A stretch of DNA of 64,000 nt from Mycteria americana (Eukaryota; Chordata; Aves; Ciconiiformes; Ciconiidae). The notes beneath the pieces were generated by a model. The model had not been told where the DNA came from, searched no databases, and saw only the letters and a program-made list of their open reading frames with translations. A program made the translations under genes and the position numbers. Below, piece by piece: positions 47,641 through 60,222 of this stretch; position 1 is the stretch's first letter; each line of letters opens with the position of its first letter. Where the stretch lies: positions 173,852,362 through 173,916,361 of the forward strand of contig NC_134366.1 of NCBI RefSeq assembly GCF_035582795.1, in the 5' to 3' direction.

Positions 47641-48359
47641 TGAAAGCCCTGAACCAATAAGTGGCTACACATACGGTCCTTAGAAAATAAACCGTTGACC
47701 AGGTCTGAGACTAAGACTGGACCTAGCCGCACCTAGACTCCTCTCTGAGAAGGAGTTTAGAAAGCAAGGGGGTCCTGTCTGAACCTCGTGACTCAACGGG
47801 AGGGTTCCCCTCAGCCACTCCTCACACTCCTATTTGTATGCGACAGTAACTCTTAACGCAACACAGGCATTGCTAATACCCTCTTATCTGGCCTAAGCGT
47901 TATCTACTACCTTGAAGATTCTACAATTCCCACGTGCTGGTTTCCACTCCTAAGTGTGATCCCTTCTTAGCTACTAATAACTTCTATACTATTTCCATTT
48001 CATCCCCCCAAAAATATATATACACGTTTTGAGGTAACAAGGACAGTATTTTTCTATCATGCTTTGATACATCTTGATAATGATGCTCAAGCTGCTGCTG
48101 CTGGAGGTAGTTCTCCCAGCCATAGACTCCAACTCTTCACTATCCATTAGATGCTAGGAAACCTTTGTGATACTATCTAAAAGCTCCTTTGCTGCCATGT
48201 GAAACCTAAAGCAAAAAGCGGGGAGAATGGAGCAGCCCAGGCCTTTCTATTGGAAAAGACACTGGATCTCATCCCATCGCACTCTAGTTTACACTTCCCA
48301 GTGCAATGTGTCTTTTCAGTAGACTGCAGAGTTCCAACAAGGCCACCTTCTTTTTCATC
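47641..48359. other. Spacer between LTR-like region and ancient LINE
   Basis: The first 250 bp may still belong to the LTR-like element. The rest is unrecognised. Confidence 0.4.
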
Positions 48360-49180
48360 ATTTTTCCCTAAGTTTGGCACATGTTAAACCCACCGCAACT
48401 TCTTTTTCTGCCGGATTGCTGCAAGGGAGATTTCCTCATCCTGTATTTGTGCAGATGATGGGTCCACACTAACTGTAGAGCTTTGTGCTTGTCCTTCCTA
48501 AATTGCATCCTCTTTCTCAAACTATCGCTTAGATTTATCAGAGTCACACAGAGTTCTCCTATTTGCAGATTCTCCCAGTTTGTCACCTGCAAGCTCAATG
48601 AACTTATTCTCTAATCCGTCATTCAAACCGGTAATTAAAACATTGCCTCATACCAGAGCCAAGGCAAGCCACAGAGGACCCTGTTTAATAGATCATTCCA
48701 GTTTGACAGCAAACTGTTGACAGTTATTTGCTCATGATTTTAGCTAGTCCGTGTTTTCTTAGTTTGCTTATGAGACTGTCATGTGATATGGTGCCAAAAG
48801 CTTTATTAACACTAAGCTATGTGACAGGTACCACTTTTACCCTAACTATAGATTTTGCCATCTTGTCACAGGTGGGAATAACGCACATCTGTCACAAAGC
48901 TCTTTCTGTTCATCCCCATCTCCTTGATAGCCCCTACACCATTGCAAATTGTTTGATGATTTATTTCAGAGTTTTTTCCAAGACTGGGGTCTGGGTTGAT
49001 TGCTCTGTATGTCCCCAAAGTCTTCCCCCATCCCCTTTATAATGATGGATGCTGAGTTTGGTGGTACCCAGTCTTCTGAAATACCCAGAGTTCCCTATTG
49101 TGAAGAAACAGGAGCAGGCGAAACAGGCTGGATTTGGTAGCTGCGATGGATGCCAAAGATTTCTTTTCCCAATGCCTCTG
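48360..49180 (-). mobile_element. Ancient CR1/L3-like LINE fragment
   Basis: Minus-strand frames contain RMQFRKDKHKALQLV (CR1-like MQFNxxKCKVLHLG) and, at about 48730-48820, AFGTISHDSLISKLRKHGLA (the CR1/L3 AFDTVSHDILI block). The text CAGTTTGACAGCAAACTGTTGA is typical of L3-type consensus. Heavily mutated, older than the other CR1 copies. Confidence 0.65.
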
Positions 49181-52100
49181 TGCCTGGACACCACTTAGGT
49201 TGGCTGATATCCCTCACTGATGTTCATATTCGTATTGAAAACACCACCTTTTATTTGCTTAGACTTGTGCCCTGCTTCATTTTAATGTTCTTGCTTTTGA
49301 TGTGTTAGTTGGCTAATCCATGTTACTCTCATGAACATCTGCAACGGCAAAATGGCTGTTACTCTTGTGTTAGATGTGGTTAGTGTCTCCACACCTGTCT
49401 AATATTTTACTCTGCATGTACCGCAGGCTGGAAGCAAAACCACATCTCCTGACTCTGGGTGTGCAACTCAAAGTTGTTGTGAGATTGCAAAACAAATTCT
49501 ACACTGAAGTGGCACCTCCAAGCATCACCTGGATGTCTTCTCCCAGCAAGCACAGCTAAGCCTGGAGAGCACCACCAACCAAACGTCACACTGCAGCTTC
49601 ATTTGAACAGCCAAATGTGACTGATTCTTCCCATGGAGGAAGAGGAGACTTGGCCATCTGTGCCTAAACTCCTGGGCCGCAGGAGCCGTGATCTTCTACC
49701 TGCACCTTCCTCCAGCCCAGGGAAGGCAGGTACCAGTGTGGAAAGGGAGCTGTGACCTTGTCATTAGCCAGACCAACATGTACCCCATTTCTCACTCCCA
49801 ACCAAGAAGGACAGCTTTTAAGTGTCCCTCTTCCTTCTTTATTTGAAAGAGTTTCAGTGATTTCCTACTCAGAGCATCAGCTCTGACAACGTCCATTCAT
49901 AAATCTGACCCCCATGCTCACTTTTCAGAGACCTTCAGCTCCTCATTCACGACTGTGGGCTTTCAGTCCAGGAACCAGGCGGGTGGTGGTATGACTGGCA
50001 ATGCAACCAGTAAATCCTTTTAAACACAGTGAAAACCTTAAGGCACTTCACCTGCAAAGGATCAACCAGCGTAAACCTGGTATGGTCAGGTGCTCTGGCA
50101 TCCAGAAATTTCAAGAAAAGAAAGGGTTTCTCTAAATTTGTAGACAGGAAGACCTAGGAACCCCTCTGTCCATCTTATCTTGTTGGAGGCAATATCCATT
50201 TGGGTGCTATCAGCAGGCAGCACTTAAACTGGCCTGGTGAAGAGGAGAGGAAGAGATAAGAAGTCATTAAGGACCTGCAAGGGGGCACGATGCATGCAGA
50301 AATCTGCCAGCAGGAGAAAGTCCCTGTAAGGAGAACCAAGCAGCTTTTTTAAAGAGTGTCCAGTTGCTGAGGATCCTAGTGCAGAAGTGGAAGGCCACAA
50401 AAGGGAGTCCTCAGTAGCGGTTGCTGGGCTCAGCTGGGCTCTGAGCAGACCAACTCTCCCTCCAGACCCTGCAGCAACTCCCACTCTGCTGCTCTAAAAA
50501 AAGATCTGGATGAGGTTTGCTCTCCCTCCTTCACTCTGCCCATCCTGGTCCCCTGCACGCCACCAGCCTCAGTGGACTTGTCTCAACCCTTGACTCATTC
50601 CCTCCCTGCCAGCTGGTCCCACCCACCAGGTCTTTGCCTTCTCACGTCCAGTGAAACTGCTTGAGATATAAATTGCTCCTTCTGCTTCCTCTTTCCTGTG
50701 CCAACTTGCCTGGCGGTAAAGACAGTAATGGCTTTGGCCCGGAGCCCAACTTTTCTGGAGTTTTTTGAAAGCAGCCGATGTATTGCAGGGAAGAAGTGCC
50801 TTCCCTCTGCGCAGGGTATTCGTGGAGCATGTGCTCATGGCATCGGGATGCAGCACAACCACCACAGCCCCTACCAGTGCTGCCAGCCCCTGCCCTTAGC
50901 AGCTGGATATCTCTTCCTTCCTTTTGGTTTAAAAAGTCTTTCCCTTCCCCTTTTCTATCATAGCTTTCCTTCTCTTTTGAGGTTGTCTTTCATGACAGAA
51001 AATTAACAGCATGTTCTGCTGGCAAGTTCACATTTGGCCCTCTTGACATCTGTCATCCCCAGGCACGGCTCACCAGTATGCTCAGACCAACGGGTGTCAG
51101 CTTCTTCTTGTCCCTGCCTAGCACTGTGGTGCCACCTCCTTCATTTGCTTGGTTTCCCTCCTGTCCATTAAACAAAAAACCAGGCACCAGGCTTCAGAGT
51201 TCACAGTACAAAACATGACGTTGATGAGGCATCTTTGGCTGATCGTCCTCTTGGGAAACCAGGTGCTTTGTAATACAGGCAGCGCGAAACATCTCAAAAA
51301 TGTGCATCCTTCCACGTGTGCAACCAAAACACAGCAGAATTCCAAGGCAATGCTTCAAACAAACCGAAGTTCTCATTTAGCCATCAAATACAACATCTCA
51401 TCCAAAAAAGAAAAAACCCTTGAATTGTTTGGATGAGCTCTGGTTTCCCCGAGAACACAGCTGAGCTAGTGATGCTGCCAACTCTTCCTTTTTTTTTTTT
51501 TTGTTTTTTTTTGTTTTCCAGAAAAGTGAGCTTGCAGCAGAGGCTATGACCAAGAAGCTTGGGGCTGTTTGTGTTGTTAGTCTCTGGCTGCCTGCCCTTC
51601 TTCTTCTCTGTAGCCATCCCCAGGCCTCCTACAGAGCTTTTCTCTCTCCCCTCAGCTGCAGCTCTCACAGGGAGAGGAGGGAGCAGAGAGCCTGGAGTGC
51701 AAAACCAAACAAAGCCCAGCACAATCAATTGTTTCTACGCCAGGAACATGGTTTTGTAGAAACCATCTCACAATCTCTAAATGACTGAGGTTGGCAACAG
51801 CTGTCAAGTTGGTTTGGCCCTGCAAAAAAAGAGGGAAATAGATATGGGGACATCTTCTCTTCCAGCAGGTCCATGGGGAGGGAGTGTGCTGGCAATTCCC
51901 AGCTCAGTGCTCACCATGCTGCCCCTCTTTCCATCCTCCCTCCCACCTCCCCACTGGTACCCTGCTGTTGCCTTTCCTCTCTTGGCCACATTTGCTCCTC
52001 TCTGCCTTTTTCCCAAGCTCAGCCAACACATCAGAGCTGGGCGATAAAGGATGCTCATTTCAAAATGTGATACCCCTACAAGAGGAAAGAGCCAGAGGAG

Positions 52101-52570
52101 CTAGAAATTGTTCCCCACCGAGGCTGGAGGAATGTCCAAAATCTGCCAGCAATAAGCTTTACCTTTACTTATTTGTTTATGAACGGCTTCAGTGACGTGT
52201 GATAACCAACTTACTGTGAACAGAAGATACTGAACATCCCCTCTGGGCTGACGTAACTATTGAGCTATTACCTGTGTTTCAGGCAGGGTGGGTTGTTATT
52301 CCTCACAGTGCTTTGAAACTCAAAGAGACAAAAAAAATGTCTTCAAGGATCTCTTCAGAGCTGTAACGATTTGAAGCCTGAACATGTCAAAAGGGCTGTC
52401 TTTTATGTGTTTTCTTAGGTGACCTGAGTGTCTGGGGACACTTAGGATTCAAGTAGGCTTAGGAAATCAATAGGACTTCAGCACCAACTTATTTAGACTC
52501 TCTCGAAAATCCCAGAGGAAGCTCAGCCGCAAAGCACGACTCTTTGAGGGCAGTAATTATCCCAGAGCAA
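49181..52570. other. Intergenic sequence downstream of the second Ly6 gene
   Basis: No gene recognised. A T-rich tract lies at 51487-51518. Confidence 0.45.
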
Positions 52571-52576
52571 CACACT

Positions 52577-52582
52577 TTTATT
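52577..52582 (-). terminator. Polyadenylation signal of the 52623-57479 Ly6 gene
   Basis: AATAAA on the minus strand only about 40 bp after the stop codon at 52623, giving a very short 3' UTR. A later signal cannot be excluded. Confidence 0.55.
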
Positions 52583-52622
52583 TCAGACAACAATGCCATC
52601 ATGGGGAGCTTTTCCTAACCCA

Positions 52623-55600
52623 TCACAGTCCATGTGCAAAGATGTAAGTGATACTGGCTAGGACACCCAGGGACATCGCTCCATAGCTGTTTTGCTTGCT
52701 GCTGACTCCATTCACATTGCATAATGGTTTCTGACAGCAAGAAACCCTCTGATATGTTTGGTTTTGTTGCTGACTTGTTGCTGGACACGTTGGAGAACAC
52801 ATCTTAGAGATGACATATTTAGGCTTGTTGGGCTCTAATGCAGAAGAGAAGGGGGAAAAAAAGAAAGAATAGAAGGTAAGAATCATTGTTAAAATGTTTC
52901 CCTGGCTACATCTGCATTGGTGAATAAAAGAAGGCCAGGGACTAGTCCCCAAGACAAATATGTCCTCTGCTCAGGACTAGCAACAATCTGACCATGTCCA
53001 CACTGCTGCAACATGATGCTGGGCTTCTCTGGGCTCCATGTTTCATCTGTCCCTAAAGTGGAATTAGCTTGGTGGCTTTCAGTTCAAGCTGCCTGAAGCA
53101 AGGCTCAGGCTGCCTACCAGGACGATTTTCCTACAGCATAAAACCAAGGGGAATGTATTGTACGACCTGAGATTCAATCTGAGAGCACATGGAGGTGTTT
53201 GAGGGTGCAGAGCCCCCTCAGACCTGAATGACTGTGCACAGCAGAGGGAATCAGCCGTGGTGCAGTTTTGCCCAAACATTTTTGAAAACGACCCTGGGAG
53301 TGAGCATTACCATAGCAAGAGCTAGCCAGAGCGGTCAGTGCAAAGCTGGGGGGGGGCTAAGCGTAAAGCAGTGCACACATCCCCGAGCTTGAGTTCACTC
53401 TGTGACGTTGCTATATATGTATCTTCAGCATTTCCCCAACTCCTGGTAAGAATATCAAGTAGGTATCAACACTGCAGTGACTGCAATGGCGAGCAACAAG
53501 GTAGGTGTTTCCTAACAGTCGGTGATTGGGGCTATTGTTTCCATACATGGCCATGACTGGGATGAAAGCCCATTCCTGGGACTGCTCTTCTACAGCACAA
53601 ACAAGGTCTTGTTCAGAAACATACTTGTTCCAACGTTGTTACGGACAGTCACGCAGTATTTGTCTTCCTTGGTGCACATGGAAATGGTCAAACAGTTCTT
53701 GTTGGACTCCTGGTCTTGGCACACGTAGCACATAAATGGGTAAGCTGGGGGGGAAAAAAAAAAGCATATTATATGGTTTAGGAACCACAATACCTACAAT
53801 CCAGATACCTCCATTTTCCTAGTTATAGCCTGATGAATGCTTGTATGTGAATGACCAGCAACTTTCTTTATCCCTTGACCCATGGCAGCAATGTTAAATC
53901 CCTCTCTGTCTCATACGTCTCAGACTGCGAAGTGTTATCGATCTGTTTGCAATCTTCAGCAGCAGTAGATGTGAGTGGAATTCAAGGATTTGGGGTCTTT
54001 TATGATGGAAATTATTGCTGAGCAATAGCTTCTCTGTCCCGAGAGCTTTGCCACGTGAATTGTCAATTACTGTTCAGTCGCTTCTCCTGGGCAAGCCTAG
54101 GCAGGGCTTGCAAGGGAGAACACGAGGATGCCTGGACAATGCTCAGTGTCCTATTTCTCTTTCATCTGGCTCAGAGACTACTGAAATGTATCCTTTCTTG
54201 TGGTCAAATGCCACTAACTGAACTGGCCTAACCTCAGTCCTAGGAAGTCTGATGAGAGTAGTCAGATTCTCTGTCGAGCTTCTGCATACTACTGTAAGAT
54301 AGAGAATAAATAGGAAGTCTTAACCAAAAGTATGGTTTAACTGGTAAACACAGATTTGGTGGGATAATTCATATATCTACAATACAGATACAGAAGATGA
54401 CTGGCAGGAAGTGCAGGCAGCGATGAGCTGTCTTGTCTGTCAAGAATGTACCACTTGCCTTCAAATCTGGAAGGTGGTAGGTGGACCTCTGGAAAGCCTC
54501 TGTAAAGTAATGATAAAAAGGAAGAAGAGCGAAAACACAGTGTGGATGAGAAACCACACCAAAGTGTCTGCAGAACACTCCCCAGCTAGGCAGATTAATT
54601 GATTTATAGGTTTTATGGTGGTGGTTGGGTTCTGAGCTTGCAAAATCACCCAGAGCAAAGTATATGTTTGTGTGTGTAGGCCAGGGGATGAGTTACTTCA
54701 AAAACACAGACATTTTTGGAAAGGGAAGCAAACACAGTGCAGAATGCTTGCTAAGTTCCTGGTAAGTCTGGAGACAGTTTGTCAGTATGGAAAGGGCAGA
54801 AAGCAACTAGAGGACACATTCCTGTGAGTGCAGCTTTGCCCGATAAGAAGTTGGCAGTAAGAAAGTGGAAGGGCAATAGAGGTCAGAAAGACCATTAAAT
54901 GAGAAGTTCCTGATGGAAGGGAAGTGAAGGGAAGGAAAGGGAAGGAAAAAGTTATCAACTTGATGCTGACAGGGCCATAACACTGCATAGCTTTTTTCTT
55001 CATTCATCACTAAAAAAGTTGAATCTTCATGTACAGGGTAGAGGAGATGCAATAAAGTTTTACCAAAATTTTTGGCACAATCTCGAATGACATTGTTATG
55101 AGCAAGCCCGGAAACACAAGCTAGTGAAAATGCAACAGAATGGGTGCAAAGCCAGACATGAAAACACTGTCACGGGGTAGTTCACAATGGTTATTGGTCA
55201 AACCAATTGGAACAATGCAACTCACAAGGTTCTCCAGAGCTCTGCTGTGGGCTCAGGTCTGTACAGTGTCATCCCTAGTGACAGTAGGGATGGGATAGAG
55301 GATGCACATCACATTTTCAGATGATGCCAAGGACAAAATAGCTGAAAATATACTGTAAGTAGAGTTCTAAGTGATTTTGACAGATGGATGTAATGAATGA
55401 AAAAAAGAATGGATGCAGTTCAATAAAGAGAAATATATTACACTAAGATAAAAATTAGCCACTTGAATGTAGGATGAGGAACAACTGGTTGAGTTACAAT
55501 TAAGGACTGCAGTGTAAACAGCAGGAGTCAACCATGTCACACTACAGCGATGAAAACAAACGTCACCCAAGGAAACACAGGTAGCAATGTCATGTGCAAG

Positions 55601-57479
55601 ATATGCAAAGTGGCTTTTCCACTCTGGCAAGGCCTCAACTGGAACACCGATGACCAAATCTGTATGTGGCACTTCAAAAAATACGCAAAACATTTGGAGA
55701 GAGACCAGAGGAGAGAGAGGAGAAATGGTCAGAGAACTTGAAAATATGACCTCGTAGAAAAGGTTGGAAGCATTTAGTTTGTTTATGAAAGATGAGAAAA
55801 CGCTGAGGAAAGACACAGTAACCTTCTTCATGCAAGCAAAAAGAAGCTGGAAAGGAGAAGGTAATAAACTGTTCTACACATCCTATGGTGAAAACACAGA
55901 AGAACTGTACAAAAAGAGATGTTAAGAGATATTAAGACTAACTTACTAAAAGGATAGAGTCTGAGCAATTTCAGGCTGTGGAATCTTCTTTGTTGAAAAC
56001 TTTCAAGGACGCATTAGACAAACATCTGCCTGGTTTGGTCCAGCATTGGAGCAGGGAAAAGGATCATGACCTTTTAAGATTTCTTCTGGACATAATATAT
56101 CTATAACTGTGAGTTCATGGATGCAAATAGCAACAGACCCTCTTTGGTGGGCTGAGAGATCAACAGTTTTGATCAAAAGGTGCTTATTAGGGTCTTGAAT
56201 GGGACCCCAGGTACATGAGAAGGGTCAAATAACAGCTATCTCCAAGTTTTCCTTTGTCCCTGTATTATTTCCTTTGTCCCAGAAAGCTGCAATCTCTTAC
56301 TCTTGAATGTGAAACCCTTAATATTAGAATTACTAGCTTGTTCCAATCTAGACTGGGCTACAGAAAGGTGCTGTATAAAAGACTGTCTTTAAGTCCAATT
56401 TGGAAGCTGATGCCAATATAAAATGTCGTCAGCCTGCTAGAGCAACAAGGTATCCTACCATGAATGTGTGCTACCAGAGTCTTGGATCTCTATTAGCTTT
56501 CCACTTCATCCTGGGTAACACTGAGGATGTTGCCTTTGGTAATTACTCTCCTCTGTCTGCGTTGTGTCACTGCATTAAGGAATTATGGGCACAAAATCCT
56601 TTCTTTTTTTAGAATTGAAGACTCCTTTTCCCACCCAAAACTCACTGAAGCTTCTGATCTTCCAGGCATGCTGCAGAACCATCTGTCCAAAAAATGTAGG
56701 AGTAGGGGGTTGATACATCAGAGAGCAAGAATTAATTAGATGCCTCTTTCTCAACCCCTGCTAGGTATGCATCATGGTTTCTGGGAAACCATCAGGTGTA
56801 GAGGAAATATTGGCAATCTGGTCATTATTCTTATGTGCAAGTAGCAATGTAGCAACACATGCGTATCGGTCCCAGAAGGAGGACACCCATTCACAGTACC
56901 TCAGACTTCCCTTTGGGAGAAGGATGCCTCTAACGTGACATGCACAGAAAAGCTCTTTCACCTTTGCCTCTGATTTAATCTATAAAAATTCTCACTGGTG
57001 CATTTCCTAGGGAGCAAGACCCATGGCAAACCACGTGGCTCGCTACAATGGAGGAAGCAGCAGTACAGAAAAGTCTGTAAAATACTCAAAAACTGATGGA
57101 AAAAAAAAATGTTTTGTTATGCTTTCTGGCACTTCCAACTTGCATCATTTGGGAAGATCCCATAAACTACTGCATGGATATAACCCGGCATCCAGCACCA
57201 TACAATTAGAGGTCTATCACTCAGTACTGCCTGCTGGAAAGAAGAATTAGTTTATCAGGATCTTATTTCTGCAGCAAATCGTTAACCAAGGTGCAAAAGG
57301 AAGTTGGTGGCAGCATGGCTGCAACATTGCAACACTGCAAAGCTGGGGACAGCCCTCTAAATTTTTGCCACACGAAAGGTTTTCACTAGAAGCCTTATCT
57401 TAACTAGTAGCAGCATTAGAGGCTCACCTTGCTCCACACACAGGACAGCAGCCAGCAAGGTGACAAGAGTAATCTTCAT
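52623..57479 (-). CDS. Ly6/uPAR-family GPI-anchored protein (three coding exons, complete)
   Basis: Coding exons are 57479-57428 (52 nt), 53744-53625 (120 nt) and 52834-52623 (212 nt), giving 127 aa; the first two lengths and the phase-1 introns are identical to LY6E. Exon 1 encodes a signal peptide starting MKITLVTLLAAVLCVEQ. The mature part opens with YPFMCYVC and has ten cysteines in the LU pattern (CYVC, NC, MC, YC, then CSPTC, CC and LCN). An N-Q-T glycosylation sequon is in exon 3. The C terminus is hydrophobic after an NVNG segment, consistent with GPI anchoring. Donors are GTGAGC and GTATGT; acceptors CAG and TAG. The second half has diverged strongly from LY6E (a lysine/proline-rich stretch precedes the sixth cysteine), so I assign it to the family but not to a named orthologue. 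Its promoter has a TATA box close to the ATG, unlike LY6E. Confidence 0.9.
55200..56110 (+). mobile_element. Diverged CR1-like LINE fragment
   Basis: The plus strand shows a degraded catalytic motif (FSDDAKDKIA near 55316-55345), a CR1-like segment at 55560-55740 corresponding to the ORF2 C-terminal region, and a LKTFKDALDKHL-type stretch near 56000-56030 preceding the 3' end. Many indels; orientation is supported by the order. Confidence 0.55.
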
Positions 57480-57527
57480 CTCCATCAGATCCTCTCAGCT
57501 GGACTGGGAAGATGTTTGGAGCGCAGG

Positions 57528-57534
57528 TTATATA
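57528..57534 (-). promoter_or_regulatory. TATA box of the 52623-57479 Ly6 gene
   Basis: TATATAA on the minus strand, about 50 bp upstream of the ATG at 57479. A start about 30 bp downstream would leave a 5' UTR of roughly 20-25 nt in the same exon as the signal peptide. There is no CpG island here. Confidence 0.6.
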
Positions 57535-57539
57535 CCTTT

Positions 57540-59596
57540 TGAATGGCAGCAGTTTTACAGGTTCCAGATGGCTCACAGGTGGACATGAAATCAACCCAAG
57601 GGTGTGTAATGTGCATGTGGGAGTTCTCCATCCTGAGGCCCATGGAACAGGCTGGCACCTTGGGGAGATGTCCTTTTAGCAACACATTTCTTGCTCTTCC
57701 GGTCATATGAGTGATGGGAAATGAGGATCTGCTCTCTTCTCCTCCTAGTTTCTTCTTTTCCTTCCTCCCAGCAGAAGCAGCAGCTGCGCTGATGAAATAG
57801 TGCAGCCCAGAGGCACAGGGAGATAGTCCTAGCAGTGCATTTTTCTAATCCCCTTGGATAGTCAGCACATGACGTACCAGGGCTCATACCGTTCATTTTC
57901 TTTAATTATTCCATGGTACCAGAAGCTCAGACTCTCAACTGGCCTATGCTGGTTTACCTCCAATAAAATCACTGTATTTTACACTAAATGAAATTAGCTA
58001 CTGGTTACTTAAACAGAAGATTTTCCTCAAATTTTCATGTCAGTCTTCATTTCTTTATCAGTTTTCCATTATCTGTAGTTAATACCTCTGCTTGCTCCTC
58101 TCTTGGTTGTAATTCTCAAATACTTTATACACTTTTCATTTAATGAAGTTTTGCTTCTATTTCAGGGATCCTTTAGAGGGTCTGCTTTTCTCCACACCCA
58201 ACAGTTTCTGGAAATCAGACCTCCATTTACGATACCACAAATTGGCATCCTGGAATTGCTGCTCTACTTTGAAAAAAGCCATCACTCAAACTGTCTCTTT
58301 TTCAATCTCTCCTCTTAAATCAATCCCTTTTCTTCTCTTCCTCTGTGTTGCTGTCCTCTGAATTTCTTAAAATTTGTTTCTGTCATTCTGGGAAACAGAC
58401 CGTAATACAAGATGCATCTTGTAAGAGCTCGAGCTACCATCTCAACAGAGCTTCTTCCAAAGTGAGATTAGTCCTGGACAGCAGGTAGCAGAACGTGCAA
58501 AAGAAAAAATTGCCAAACACCCCTTTTGCTGGCAATTATGGAATAACTTAACAGGCAGTTCCCTAGAAGTAGCCATCAGTAGGGGTGGTTTTGTCTGTTT
58601 CTAATATGAATCATTCCAACACGGGATGATTTCCTTATCCATGTGAGTTTCTGATACTTTTCAGGCTCTCATAAACTGCTCCTAGAATGATATCATCAGG
58701 TGGTGAATTCCAGAGTTATTCAAGCCCGATGACAAAACAGTCATCCCCGCTCTTGTTTTTGGAGGTTTGTGAGGTCAGCAGGGAACATGCTGGTGATGAT
58801 CAAATCAAGACTTCTGCTTTGCAGAGGGCAATTCGGTTTACTGCCCAAGTGTGTTATGAACAGGTTGTTCTTCATAATTAGTGGGTGTGTCTTCTTGCTG
58901 GTATTTTGCAATGAGGGTAAAAAGAAGCAACCAGTTTTTCCTTTTTTTGTTCCTATTAATTATCCCATAGACTTCTGTTATATATATTCCTTTTCCCCTC
59001 CTCCATGAATGAAAGAGTTCTATAATTATTGCCGTATCCCCTCTCATGTTGACTTTGCCAACATCCATTTGTTTCTACATGAACGTTCATGCAACAGGAT
59101 GTTGGCTCAGTCCTTTCATCAGGCCTCCTCAAGTCAGTTTTGAAAGAGAGTGGTGAGGCTAAGACATCCACAGCACTGCCAACAAACGTGTACTAAGGAG
59201 AGAAATTTGAGTAGGAAACAAGTTCTTCTCTGTCAAACAGTTATCTGGGAACTGTCCCCAGGACATTAACATCTTCGTTAGTACTAGGTGTACTGCAATG
59301 CTGGAGCATGCCCTCTTCCCAGCATCTGGAGAGCGGTAATTTTGCAGCACAGTGACTGGGTCGCAGTGATTCCTTCTTTCTCAAGAGGACAGATTACAAA
59401 AGTCAATGCAGTCAGAGGCAACACTTAAGCAGCCAATGTGGGGAGGGTGTCTCCTGCTGCTCGGCATCGCAGCCTTCAGCCTGGAGGAGGGCCTGGAGCA
59501 GGCCAGCCAACGACACCAAATGAGAAGTAAGATTGAGGAAGACTGCAAAAAACGCAAGGAAGCTGAGTCACCTATGTAGAATAATCTCATCGCTAC
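57540..59596. other. Spacer upstream of the second Ly6 gene
   Basis: No supported gene apart from a small 57-codon frame at 59406-59579, discussed as a finding. The proximal promoter of the Ly6 gene is at the left end. Confidence 0.45.
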
Positions 59597-60222
59597 TGTC
59601 CTGGTTCCAGCTGGGATAGAGCTAATTTTCTTCCCAGTATCTAATACAGTGCTGTGTTTTGGATTTAGGATGAGAATAATGTTGATAACACACTGATGTT
59701 TTAGTTGTTGCTAAGTAATGTTTACATAGTCAAGGACTTTTCAACTTCCCATGCTCTGCCAGGTGCACAAGAAGCTGGGAGAGGGCACGGCCAGGACAGC
59801 TGACCCCAACTGGCCAAAGGGCTATTCCATAGCATATGACGTCATGCTCAGTATTGAAACTGGGGGGAGTTGGCCAGGGAGCAGCAATCCCCGCTCAGGG
59901 ACTGGCTGGGTGTTGGTCGGCGGGTGGTGAGCAGTTGTATCACTTGTTTTTTCCTGGGTTTTGTTCCTCTCTCTCCCCTGTTGTCTTCCTTTTCATTATG
60001 TTGTTATTATTACTATTACTATTACTATTACTATTACTATTACTATTACTATTGTTATTATTATTGTTATTGTTATTGTTATTATAATATTTTTCAATTA
60101 TTAAACTGGTCTTATCTCAACCCATGAGTTTTCTTACTTTTGCCCTTCCGATTCTCTCCCCCATCCCACTGGGGGGGGGGGAGGGTGAGTGAGTGGCTGT
60201 GTGGTGCCACTAAACCACAACA
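59597..60222 (+). mobile_element. Solo LTR with expanded TATTAC repeat
   Basis: 626-bp LTR of the ERVL-like family (TGTCCTGGTTCCAGCTGGG to CCACAACA), flanked by gctac and gcgac, a 5-bp duplication with one difference. CRE TGACGTCA is intact (59837-59844) while the TATA position reads GTATTGAAA. Confidence 0.93.
60003..60090 (+). repeat. TATTAC / TTATTG microsatellite inside the LTR
   Basis: About 85 bp of TATTAC units turning into TTATTG/TTATTA units. The same site in the other LTRs has shorter TTATTA runs, so this is an expansion. It creates the artefactual leucine/tyrosine-rich frames seen here. Confidence 0.9.

Noticed and set aside
59836-60127. Leucine- and tyrosine-rich frames
   Set aside because: Translation of the TATTAC microsatellite in the solo LTR.
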